41,193 nucleotides of DNA from NCBI GenBank assembly GCA_032718475.1, contig JAUCBJ010006209.1, positions 1-41,193 on the forward strand, in the 5' to 3' direction. A program made the position numbers and the translations under genes. Every line of letters begins with the position of its first letter. Within the stretch, counting starts at the first letter, position 1. The notes below the pieces were generated by a model. The model had not been told where the DNA came from, made no database searches, and saw nothing but the letters and a program-made list of their open reading frames with translations. This stretch comes from Nemertoderma westbladi (lineage: Eukaryota; Xenacoelomorpha; Nemertodermatida; Nemertodermatidae). Positions 10,574-22,412 of this stretch are shown in pieces.

Positions 10574-10579
10574 AATAAA
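10574..10579 (+). promoter_or_regulatory. Candidate DHCR7 polyadenylation signal
   Basis: AATAAA lies 83 bp after the DHCR7 stop codon. A second AATAAA near 10634 is an equally possible signal. Confidence 0.45.
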
Positions 10580-10677
10580 TACCCGTTCCCCGTATGTTTT
10601 ATTATAATCATTGTTGGGCGAGCTTAAAAAGTAAAATAAAGTTTTAACTACTGTATATCGCATAACTTATTATCATA

Positions 10678-11745
10678 CGGCAGCTCCAAACCAAAACCCA
10701 TATGTAAATTTTTTTCGAAATCGAGTTTTTTCGATTTTTGCGGTTTTTGGGGGCGTAGAATTCATCTGACTCAGTTTCGAAACCATAGCACGAACTGATT
10801 TCGCAGTATTAACAATAAATTAATTAACTAATTAGCTAATTTAGAGCAAATACCACGTCGAAACACAGTAATGCTAGTTACTAGGTTTCGTGTATCCTTT
10901 CTGGTGTTATTTTGAAAAAGTTACTCCATCAAAACCCAGTATGTACTCAAAAATCCCAAGATCCTACGCCAAAACCCAGTAACTGCACTTACTGGGTTTC
11001 GAGCAAAATTCTTTACTGGGTTTTCACATGGTATTTTCTGAACAAAATTGAGTATCGTGTCCGAAAGACAAATTGTCCAAGTCAAAACCCAGTATGTATA
11101 TTGATAATGTCAGATTTACCACGTCAAAACCCAGTAAACAGAGTTACTGGGTTTCCAGCAGTTTGAGATACTGGGTTTTGACGTGGGATTTCCCGAATGC
11201 AGATACTATGCCAAACCAAAACCCAGTAACTCCGGCAACGCAACAGACGTAGACAAATAATTAAATGTTCTAGAATATTATATTCTAGAATGTTGCCTCT
11301 TTATTTTCGCTAACCGTTGGCGAAGGAAGTCAGAGTTACTGGGTTTTGGCGAAGGGGCTTGTCAGTTACTTGGTTTTGGCATGGGAAAGGTAACTGATTG
11401 GAAAAGTTAAATGTTAGTTTACTGGGTTTTGGTGTGGGCAAATTAGTTACTTTGTTTTGAAATGGGAATCATGACGTTACTGAGTATTGATGCATCAAAA
11501 ATCACAATTATTTTCTTTTCTACCATACCAAAACCGTGTAAGTCGATTTATATGAAAAGTAAAGAATAAATTTAAAAAAAGTTTTGGCACTAATATATAT
11601 GTACAATTTGTAAAGGTACACAAAATTATAACTCATCAAATTAAATTTTAACCAAATGCCAGCTGTTTAAAGTCCAAAAACTTTAAACGCGATTATCTCG
11701 AAAAGTCAAAAAATGTACTTACTGGGTTTTGGTTTGTAGCTGCGG
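10678..11745. mobile_element. Non-autonomous TIR element with scattered AAAACCCAGTA motif
   Basis: Left end CGGCAGCTCCAAACCAAAAC then CCA. Right end, reversed, CCGCAGCTACAAACCAAAAC then CCA. It is flanked by TA at both ends. Inside, CAAAACCCAGTA or its complement TACTGGGTTTTG occurs about a dozen times exactly, plus about five degenerate copies. The first half has both orientations with the CAAAACCC form prominent (10929, 10971, 11079, 11123, 11215). The second half has only the TACTGGGTTTTG form (11335, 11418, 11717). There is no coding sequence. Length is 1068 bp. Confidence 0.85.
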
Positions 11746-11750
11746 TACTG

Positions 11751-12350
11751 TGGGGCGAGACACGTAGTCGGCGAGCCTTTGCATACGGTTCATATAGGGC
11801 AAATGGGGCATGTCCGTCTGTCTGTCTGTCTGTCCGTCTGTCTGGTAAATGTTTGAACGCGAATTTCTCGGCATCGCTCGTTCGGAATTGAACCAAACTT
11901 AGTAGGTAAGTAGTAGAGAGAAAGTTTAGAAAGTTTGGTGAAAAATCATGCAGTCTGACGTCAGCTACGACAGATTATGTGGTTTTTAGAAAATGTTAAA
12001 TTTCTCGGGAAGGCCTCATTTTCCTGAGCTGAAATTTTGGTGGCCTGTAGAGAATCATGAAGTCTATCTTTTACGAAATTGAAAAGTTAAGACATTTAAT
12101 TGGGGATCCGCTAGAGACTCAGAAGTAATGACATAGGCCTACCGGTACGGTACTGCTGTACAGTGCTGCACTGGTAAGTACGAAATTGCAGAATAACAAT
12201 TTGACACCACCTAGCGGATTAACATATGATTGTATATCGAATGAATACATTTATAGCATGGGATATGGGGTCCAAACTAGACATGCCCCATTTGCTCTAT
12301 ATGAACCGTATGCCAAGGCTTGCCGACTACGTGCTGCGCGAAGTCCCCAC
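11751..12350. mobile_element. MITE-like inverted-repeat element
   Basis: The arms 11761-11813 and 12281-12333 are inverted repeats matching at about 50 of 53 positions (CACGTAGTCGGCGAGCC, CATACGGTTCATATAG, AAATGGGGCATGT). The left arm is followed by a (TCTG)n microsatellite and by AACGCGAATTTCTCGGCATC. Fragments of related arms are at about 110, 3640 and 13465. It abuts the preceding element. No coding sequence. The exact ends are uncertain. Confidence 0.75.
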
Positions 12351-12791
12351 GAACGTGTACAACATTCCTAGAGATAGGCCTATAATTTTATAATTTACAA
12401 CAATCGATATTATTATGATTATATTCATATTATATTATTATTACATGCAGTTTTTAATGCGTTGATTACAGTTAGTTACTGTACAACACAAAGAACATTT
12501 TAAATACAGAATAGGGCCTATCGTTTTTGTATTACAACCCGAATACGTGAATTAATTAGGAAAGAAGCGACCTCTAGGGAATACTATAGATGTACTGCAA
12601 TATAAATGGTATATGGGGAGGGGGAATTCAACATCTTCAGTTTGTTAACTTAATTATTAAATATTTATCAAAAATTAGGCCTAAGTATTTTGTAATTATA
12701 CCGAACCCATCATGTTCAAATGAATCGTTGAATTCAATAAAGTAGTTATTCAAATGAAGTGCTTTATGTCATATTATAGTATGCAGAAGTT
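12351..12791. other. Intergenic DNA without a recognised gene
   Basis: AT-rich. It contains TAGGCCTA at about 12377 and 12678. Nothing else is recognisable. Confidence 0.4.
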
Positions 12792-12921
12792 CTGGTAATA
12801 ATTATAACTTTAAATAACTTTAGAGTTGACTGGCTCTGGTAATAATTATAACTTTAAATAACTTAGAGTTGACTGGCTCTGGTAATAATTATAACTTTAA
12901 ATAACTTAGAGTTGACTGGCT
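12792..12921 (+). repeat. Three tandem 43-44 bp copies
   Basis: The unit begins CTGGTAATAATTATAACTTT and ends GAGTTGACTGGCT. The first copy is one T longer and the other two are identical. Confidence 0.9.
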
Positions 12922-14907
12922 TGTCGTCGTTAAGATCGCTTATTAGCAAAAGCAAAATATTTCACACAATCAAAATCGGCAATACATTTCACTTATGAAA
13001 ATGGTTGTCGTGGGTGTGTTGGTTGCTTTGCTAACTGAATTCTTTATAACAATTACTGTATTACTTTTACTATAGGCCTATGGTTTGACCTAATTTAAAA
13101 CGAGAATTCAAGGCAGTATATTGCATTATCGAAAGCAGACAGAGGATGTATTGGGTATTAATTGTTGTTACTACTGGTCACTTAGGAGAAAATACAAAGA
13201 CACCATAAAAATAAAGAAATATTCCAACAGCGAGAAAAATCTCTACGATCTTATAATGAACTCTGAGGTGAAACCGTGGTTATTAAACAAGGAGTAAACG
13301 CCAAGTTGCTTCTATTAGTGCCCATTCCTTGACTTCACGGCCCTTTTAGGGTGTAAAGAGAATCTGTGTAGAACTCCAAATCTTCACAAGTGCTTCGACT
13401 GATGAAAAAGAAGTAAATGAATGATGCAACTGCAATATCACGCATTTGTACGCATTATTAACACCGCCGTGGGGCCTTCGCGCAGCACGAGGCTCAGGTA
13501 TGAGATACAAATTAAAATTGAGCAATTCTGTCACAAAATCGGTATTTAAGAAATTTAACCAAACCGTCAATAAATCAAAGAAGAGAGGAAAGTACCACCC
13601 CATCCCAAAGGCGCTCAGAGGATTGATGAAAGGCAGTTGTTAACAGGCAATTGGTGTTTTAAAAATATTAAATATATTTTAGGCGTGGAGGCGACCCAAT
13701 TTGTAAGAAAAATTAAAACTTACCTTATGCCGATAGTATTCATATTGAAATACTAATTTACCATTTTACCACGTCAACACCTGACGAAATTATTTAGCTA
13801 ATTATTCCACGAGTCAGTCAATCATTTAGCGAGATAAACAATAAGCAAGCTGGCTTTTTAGTCTGGTTCATTACATTGCTGCTTTCGAATAGTAATGGTG
13901 AGATGGGACTTGTTCCCAGCTAGGCTAGGCAATAGCAAGCAGGCTAGGAATGGGGGAGCCGGAAGTATAGAGTGACGGGGCAACTTAATTACGTTTAGAT
14001 CAATTAAAAACAGATTTCTTAAAGCAAATCACTTGAACTAATTAAAAACTATAATGGAATGGGGTATGGGGATTACACCTGTATAACTTATAAGTATAAT
14101 TATTTAAACTATACTAAACACTTAAACTATACTAAACTATACTTATACTATAAAATAATTAATCTCCATTAAGAGGCAGGTTGAAATTGCTTTTTTTAAC
14201 GTAATCAACTTAATTAACAAATTAACTGCTATTATCTTAACTTCTCGAAGACCCCACGCAAATTCAATTTGGAGAATTTCTAAACTTTTGCCAGACTACA
14301 TGTGTACTAAGTTTGGTTAGATTTTATCAAGGATTGGCCGGGTTATTAACGTTGAAAATTGGACATAACAGAACGACAAAAAGAAAAGTAAAGCTTTCGG
14401 AATTATCCTCCCAAACATTCAACTTGTTTCAACAGCAACTGCTCTAAAAATATTCCGAATTAAAATATATCTTATTGTCATTTGCACTTCCCGTTATTAG
14501 CAAAATTCCTTACAGTTAAAAATTTAAAAGATAAAATTAAATGACTTTTTTATCCACAAATCGGCCTCCTCAACCATGGCACTTCACCTAGTGCAAGAAA
14601 AAATATAACATCGGACATCGTCGAAAAATCACCAGGAATTTTCACCCAACAAGTTCTAGACCAATATTGGGAATACAGACTAAAACAAGAATCAACGCAG
14701 GGTTTCTCTCGTCAGCATGGAAGAGACCGAACCAGTGAAACCGTCATTCTACAACTCAGAGCAACAGTTAATGGGTTTCGGCCCATGTGAAGAATACCAG
14801 ATTTTCACCAAAAACCCGGGTTACAGAAGGGCTGAATCTAACCAAAACAATAAACGAATTAGTATATCCCTATCTGGCCCGGGCTATTTTACAACGTAAT
14901 AGGCCTA
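12922..14907. other. Intergenic DNA without a recognised gene
   Basis: No supported gene. A 60-codon open frame at 14717-14899 starts plausibly (MEETEPVKPSFYN) but its end overlaps a reversed copy of the TATTGTTTTGGTTAG repeat, so I do not call it. ACTATACTAAAC-type short repeats lie at 14100-14150. A fragment at about 13465 resembles the 11.75 kb MITE arms. Confidence 0.4.
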
Positions 14908-16019
14908 AAGGGGGAGGGGGGGGGGGGGGGGTCATTTTAGAAATTTTTTAGATCTTGGCTCAAAAATTAAAATTTTGATGGTATAAGGATTTTCAAGGTC
15001 GTTAATCACGATAAAACTTGTTAAAAATATTTTCTGGAAATTCAACAGTCATTTTTGGTTCTATTTTGGTCCCCCAGGATGAAAAGTAGAAGTAAAAATG
15101 TCAAACTAAAAGTATACGGGTTTTCAAGGTCGCTGATCACGATGTAACTAGTTATTAAAAATATTTCGGGTAATGCAAACCCAATTTTTGGTGCCATTCT
15201 GGTGCCCCAGCATGAAAATTACAAGTACCAGTAGCACAAAATTATAAACTGTTAAATTTTGCCACTGGTTTGGTAATTCTGAAGCTATACAGGTGTTCAA
15301 GGTCGCTGATCACGACACAACTCGTTAAAAATCATTCGTGTTAACGCAAATATTATTTTTAGTGCTTGTCAGGTGGAACGAAAAATACAAGAAGCAATAA
15401 ATTTCAAACGGCAAAAATCTAATTTGGTTGGATAATACGATATTTTTGAGTGTCATATTCGTAATCAGCGTCCGAGAAAACCCATAATGTCTAAAAACTA
15501 GGTTGATTTGGATTATTTTTGATTATCAAATTTGTGCTACTTGTATTTTTCGTGCCGCACATTGACACACATCCAAAAATCGCCTAATCAGCAATGAAAG
15601 ATAAATCATCATTTTTGTGATCAGCATCCCAAAAAACCGATAGTGACATAAAATCAATTTGCTTTTGAAGTGTATTTCCATTATCATATTTGCACTACTT
15701 GTTTTTTTCGTGCACCAGAGGGCTAATGCAAAATTACCAAAAAAATTTTCGAATGTTATATTTGAGTTCTATAATCTAATAAATAATAATCAAATGAAAA
15801 TGCAAATAAATTAATTTTAGTGAGCCATAAAAACGTAAATACTGCAGAAATGGACCACAGCACGAAAACTAACCAAGCCATGTAAATGGCGTTTGTTCTA
15901 TTATTAGATGGCCCATTCAATTTTAGGTAAAGTCACGAAATCTCGGTTTTCCCAACAAACCTGACTCAAAGATACGGATGAATTTCAAAGAAATTTCTAA
16001 AATGAACCCCCCCCCCCCC
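14908..16019. mobile_element. TIR element bounded by poly-G and poly-C, with repeated TCAAGGTCGCTGATCACGA motif
   Basis: The left end is a G tract (to 14931) followed by TCATTTTAGAAATTT. The right end is AAATTTCTAAAATGA followed by a C tract (16007-16019), a perfect inverted pair. The motif TTTTCAAGGTCGnTnATCACGA is in the + orientation at about 14986, 15119 and 15293, and in the reverse form (ATCAGCGTCC, then AAAACCCATA) at about 15463 and 15620. Its orientation is therefore mirrored about the centre. No coding sequence. Confidence 0.7.
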
Positions 16020-16736
16020 TTATCTTTGTGTTCCTTTACCTTATATTATTATTACTAGAACTAAATTTACTAAATAAATTTGCCTCGATCGAGGAATATC
16101 TTTGTTTGATGAACGTTATTTTCCCGATCTGTTTGAAAAGCTTCCTAGTGTTTAATTAAGGAAAAGTTTGTTAACATCACAATATTCACATAAAAAATGG
16201 GAAAAGACAAAAACAAAATACATATTTCACTAAATATATAACAATTAATAAGATTTCCGATAATAAATTACCAATTAAATTCAATATTATTATGACATTA
16301 CTATTAGCAACATCTGTAAATATTATTAGTAACCCAAATAAATACCAATAAGCACATTGTTAAATTAAATAAACAAGGGGAACTGCCGTATAACATAATA
16401 TAGGAGCTTTTGTGACAGAAATGGAAAAAATGTGGGAGTACATAGAGACAACCCGATTGCTTAGCAACAGTTAACTATAATAAACAACAGTCAGTGTTGC
16501 CTGGCAACCACGTAAACAATTTATAACCGCATAACGAATATACTGAGTGTTGAGACAGATAACTCTTCAATAATTAACAATTTCTTTACTCAACAGCTTC
16601 GATTGTCAAACTTATTTACCTTTTAACAAAATATTATTAGAAAGATAATAATAATATGGCACAAAGGAGCACATTCTAGTTTAGCAGACTATTAAAGACT
16701 TGACTACCTAATTGCACGAACTCATTATAAATAGGA
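16020..16736. other. DNA downstream of the NDR kinase gene
   Basis: AT-rich. It would include the kinase 3' UTR (to the left of 16737, transcribed leftward). I see no clear gene or repeat. Confidence 0.4.
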
Positions 16737-17213
<477 letters not shown>

Positions 17214-18040
17214 CTAAGCAGGAATCACTTATTTCTAGTGCTTACTAGGGATGCGACAGAGCTGAAATTTCATCCGGAGCCGGAGCCCGGAGGTTCCTCC
17301 GGATTACAATATGAGCTCCGGCCGGAGCCAGAGGTTTGGTGATTGATAATTACTTTGATTGATTGATAATTGAGCAGTTTACAGTCGCATGCTAATTCTA
17401 ATCAAAAATATAAACTAACTATATTCAATATAACAGGTTACAGTTTTTTTTTGGTAGTAATCAGCAGTTGTTATTTGCGTCGATTTTCCCCTGGAGGGGG
17501 AAGGGATGAATTTATATTGCGTCCAAAGACTCCCTGCTGTAAAATGGTACATCAACCAATGGGTATCTGTGACGAAGCCAAAAAACTATATTGGGGGGTG
17601 TGGGGGGGAAACAACGCAGGGCATTATTATGACCATCGCTAATTACGTCTATAATTTATGCCAGGTAATGCGTCATAGGCCCGATGGTTGTTAGGTCCTG
17701 TGACATAATGTCCTGCGACAATAGATCCTTACACTGAAAAAAGTAAGTGCCGGTCGATTTTTTAACCATTGGTTATGGATAGGTACTTGCGGTAGTGATT
17801 GGTAAACTGGGAGTTAGTATGGATCATACAAAAATGGCTGGTAGTAACCTCCGGTTACGATATTAAACCGGCGGTTTAAGATATATTTGTTATATTACCT
17901 GAAGTGAAACCTGTAGTCATTGCGGAATTTTGCATAGAAAGTGACGGTTGTATTAACAAGGTGGTTATTAAATTTTCAAACTGGCGGTTCTTATTGATGA
18001 AAATATATAATTTGATGGTTCTTGTTAATAAACACGTATG

Positions 18041-19992
18041 TAGTTTTCAAACCGGCGGTTTTTATGAAATGTAAAAATGGTGGTCTTATATTCAAACTGT
18101 CGGTTCTTGTTAATAAACACGTGCGTAGTTTTCAAACCGGCGGTTTTTATGAAATGTAAAAATGGTGGTCTTATATTCAAACTGTCGGTTCTTGTTAATA
18201 AACACGTACGTAGTTTTCAAACCGGCGGTTTTTATGAAATGTAAAAATGGTGGTCTTATATTCAAACTGTCCGTTCTTGTTAATAAACACGTATGTAGTT
18301 TTCAAACCGGCGGTTTTTATGATATGTAAAAACGGTGGTCTTATATTCAAACTGTCGGTTCTTGTTAATAAACACGTATGTAGTTTTCAAACCGGCGGTT
18401 TTTATGATATGTAAAACGGTGGTCTTATATTCAAACTGTCGGTTCTTGTTAATAAACACGTATGTAGTTTTCAAACCGGCGGTTTTTATGAAATGTAAAA
18501 ATGGTGGTCTTATATTCAAACTGTCGGTTCTTGTTAATAAACACGTATGTAGTTTTCAAACCGGCGGTTTTTATGATATGTAAAAACGGTGGTCTTATAT
18601 TCAAACTGTCGGTTCTTGTTAATAAACACGTATGTAGTTTTCAAACCGGCGGTTTTTATGATATGTAAAAACGGTGGTCTTATATTCAAACTGTCGGTTC
18701 TTGTTAATAAACACGTACGTAGTTTTCAAACCGGCGGTTTTTATGAAATGTAAAAATGGTGGTCTTATATTCAAACTGTCGGTTCTTGTTAATAAACACG
18801 TATGTAGTTTTCAAACCGGCGGTTTTTATGATATGTAAAAACGGTGGTCTTATATTCAAACTGTCGGTTCTTGTTAATAAACACGTATGTAGTTTTCAAA
18901 CCGGCGGTTTTTATGAAATGTAAAAATGGTGGTCTTATATTCAAACTGTCGGTTCTTGTTAATAAACACGTATGTAGTTTTCAAACCGGCGGTTTTTATG
19001 ATATGTAAAAACGGTGGTCTTATATTCAAACTGTCGGTTCTTGTTAATAAACACGTATGTAGTTTTCAAACCGGCGGTTTTTATGATATGTAAAAACGGT
19101 GGTCTTATATTCAAACTGTCGGTTCTTGTTAATAAACACGTATGTAGTTTTCAAACCGGCGGTTTTTATGAAATGTAAAAATGGTGGTCTTATATTCAAA
19201 CTGTCGGTTCTTGTTAATAAACACGTATGTAGTTTTCAAACCGGCGGTTTTTATGATATGTAAAAACGGTGGTCTTATATTCAAACTGTCGGTTCTTGTT
19301 AATAAACACGTATGTAGTTTTCAAACCGGCGGTTTTTATGAAATGTAAAAATGGTGGTCTTATATTCAAACTGTCGGTTCTTGTTAATAAACACGTGCGT
19401 AGTTTTCAAACCGGCGGTTTTTATGAAATGTAAAAAGGTGGTCTTATATTCAAACTGTCGGTTCTTGTTAATAAACACGTACGTAGTTTTCAAACCGGCG
19501 GTTTTTATGAAATGTAAAAATGGTGGTCTTATATTCAAACTGTCGGTTCTTGTTAATAAACACGTATGTAGTTTTCAAACCGGCGGTTTTTATGATATGT
19601 AAAAACGGTGGTCTTATATTCAAACTGTCGGTTCTTGTTAATAAACACGTATGTAGTTTTCAAACCGGCGGTTTTTATGAAATGTAAAAATGGTGGTCTT
19701 ATATTCAAACTGTCGGTTCTTGTTAATAAACACGTGCGTAGTTTTCAAACCGGCGGTTTTTATGAAATGTAAAAATGGTGGTCTTATATTCAAACTGTCG
19801 GTTCTTGTTAATAAACACGTACGTAGTTTTCAAACCGGCGGTTTTTATGAAATGTAAAAATGGTGGTCTTATATTCAAACTGTCGGTTCTTGTTAATAAA
19901 CACGTATGTAGTTTTCAAACCGGCGGTTTTTATGATATGTAAAAACGGTGGTCTTATATTCAAACTGTCGGTTCTTGTTAATAAACACGTAT
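18041..19992 (+). repeat. 85-bp satellite, left block (about 23 units)
   Basis: The unit runs from GTAGTTTTCAAACCGGCGGT, through TGGTGGTCTTATATTC and AAACTGTCGGTTCTTG, to TTAATAAACACGTAT. Within the unit three sub-blocks share a GGYGGTYTT-like core. This block mixes units reading GATATGTAAAAACGG with units reading GAAATGTAAAAATGG, often in short alternating runs. Open frames here are artefacts of the repeat. Confidence 0.95.
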
Positions 19993-22412
19993 GGGTCAAT
20001 AAGCTTAAAAGTGGCCAAAAAGGGGTACAAATTGACCGAAAAATTTTTGTCGGAAATTAGTGCCATACCATACACCATTCGAAAGTTAATTTCATGGCGA
20101 ATCTTGTGATGGTAGAGGGAGAGCATGACGCGCTGCTCAAAGGGATATATATGGCAAAAACTAATGTCATATCTGTAACGTTTTTGTCTACCACTGTAAC
20201 GCATTACAGTGATGACATTTATGGGACAAACGTCTGTAACGGCCATCTGTAACGGTAATTATGTTATATGGATTTTGCAGTATTTATAACTTATTGCTTC
20301 GACAATAAGGTAATTTATTGGACAAACATCTGTAACAAACAGAGATATCTGACCATAACCAACGCATCCACAAAATTATATATGTACTTAATACATATGA
20401 TTTCCAATAAATATAGAAAAAGTTTTTCATTAACATTTTTCTGTGTAACCGATAATCTTGTTTTACACGATTTTTTTTATCCCGTGTTAAATTTTCTCTA
20501 TCGCGCCGCTTTTTATGCTTGTTTAAAATACTCTGTATAACAACCGCGGTCCATTTTTTCTCTGTACTTATTTAACCGCTCCCTGGCGTTTCTCTGCAAC
20601 TGATTCAGAGACGCCCATTAACTCATCCAATAAACGGATCTGACTAAACTTATCACAATAATATAAGTAGTGCACAAGTCCGTCATGTAAGTAAGTAAGT
20701 GATGTTAAGCCAATGATTTAGAAATTGATAGTAAAATATAGGCCTTTTATACGCATTAGAGAATTTAATCATTAGAGTAAATTATAATCTTACATTACAT
20801 TGAAGTTACACAAGACTCACTGATAACAGTCAGTGGATTCTTTACTTTTGTTTATTTATTGCTTCATGTCAGATGAAATTAGACATACAAATTTATTGAA
20901 GTCTATCTATATACTGTACGTCTGCAGACCCTAATCATGAAAAACGAAAAACAAAACATTGGGCAAAGGACCGTCTGTACAATATATTGTATGTTAAAAA
21001 AAACACTGTTTGTAGGAAATGTATCTTCTACAATTCTAAACGAAATAAAGCGAAATTTTCCAGAAAGCACATTTTATTAATACATAAAATTTATAAGATG
21101 GAGATTGTATATATTTGCAATTAATTCCTAAATTATTTACCACGGACCCAGAAGCTCTGGATTCATACAATTTCATAGGTGAAGTGAATCTGCGCTTTAC
21201 TCCCCAGAATCCACAATCACCTCTTCCCGGATAGAGATAAACATGAATCCGTGTTTTAGTCCCCTTACGGGATCCAGTAACACTTGACAATGAAAATTAT
21301 CTTGAAAACGCATTTTGGACTCATTTCCGGATTTCATGAAAATCCGGATCCGCGTTTTAACCCCAAAATCCGGGTACCGATCCGGATCCTGCATCCGGTT
21401 CCGCGTTTTACACTTACCCATCTTACACTACCACATTACCATGAGCAGGATGTCAGTAGGAAGACGAATGACGTCTCAAACGCGTAAGCATTCAAATATT
21501 GTCAGTGATGCCTTATTGTATTTCAGGTTACAGATAGACTGTCATATAGATATGACTGAAAACCTATAGTCTTAACGCATCGATAACTGGTTATATAATG
21601 CGTTACAGATGAGACATGCCCTATCTGTAACGCACTGCACTGTAACGGTGACGCGTTACAGATGGTTGACAAAAACGCTTACCACCGCCATACATCATAG
21701 GTGTTTATTTATCACATTAACTCTTGGGGTTGATGCGGCATAAATTAAAATTGCCTTTCCACACGTACCATTATACTTGTATGAGATTAATATTATCAAA
21801 ATCTATGGCCACATTTGTAGCGTTACAGATATGGACGTTTATGCTTTCTATATTGACTTTGTTAAACATAAATGCTTCCCAAATGAGATGACCTTGTCCT
21901 TTGTATGTGATATTTGGCCTATATATGTTAGAAACCCTGTAGATTCTAAATATATCAAAACTGAAAACCTACAGTTACTACTTCAGATTCTAGACGTAAA
22001 TGTTACAGATGTGACACAAAAATTGAAAAATCCATGCCCATTTTATGTATCGATCTCAAATGGTTCAACATGAATATTATGGCCTGAAATATATCGGAAA
22101 AGAAAGCAAAACATCTAAGCTCCCCAACAATATATAGGTTTCCTATATATTTGCCACGTGGGGTGATACAATTTACAGTTGTTTGTGGTCTTGTCATGTA
22201 AGGGACAAGTGATTTTCACGATATTTCAGTCTTTGATGGGGCATTTCTTTTGACTGCCTTTACAGATTTTGATCATTTTTAGTGCGTAAGCTGCGCAAAT
22301 AAATTAGCTACAAAATAATATATAACTTTATTAAATACGAATAAATTAAAGCATTTAAAATTATATCGTAACTTCCGGACAAACCATTGGCCACTTTTAA
22401 GCTTATTGACCC
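19993..22412. mobile_element. 2.4 kb TIR element inserted in the 85-bp satellite
   Basis: Perfect 26-bp TIRs beginning GGGTCAATAAGCTTAAAAGT occur at 19993-20018 and, inverted, at 22387-22412. The target duplication GTAT is at 19989-19992 and 22413-22416. Removing the element and one GTAT restores an intact satellite unit. CTGTAACG is scattered through the left part (e.g. 20177, 20198, 20233, 20248), while the reverse form CGTTACAG prevails on the right (about 21596, 21655, 21822), with some of both forms near 21630-21660. A second motif, ATCCGnGTTTTA-like, recurs four times at 21190-21410. There is no recognisable transposase; the longest open frames (about 90-117 codons) match nothing I know. 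Confidence 0.88.

Noticed and set aside
14717-14899. 60-codon frame starting MEETEPVKPSF
   Set aside because: The C-terminal part runs through a dispersed repeat and no splice or family evidence supports it.
20268-22073. Possible transposase in the 2.4 kb element
   Set aside because: The 90-117 codon frames show no catalytic motif, no recognisable domain and low-complexity AT-driven composition.
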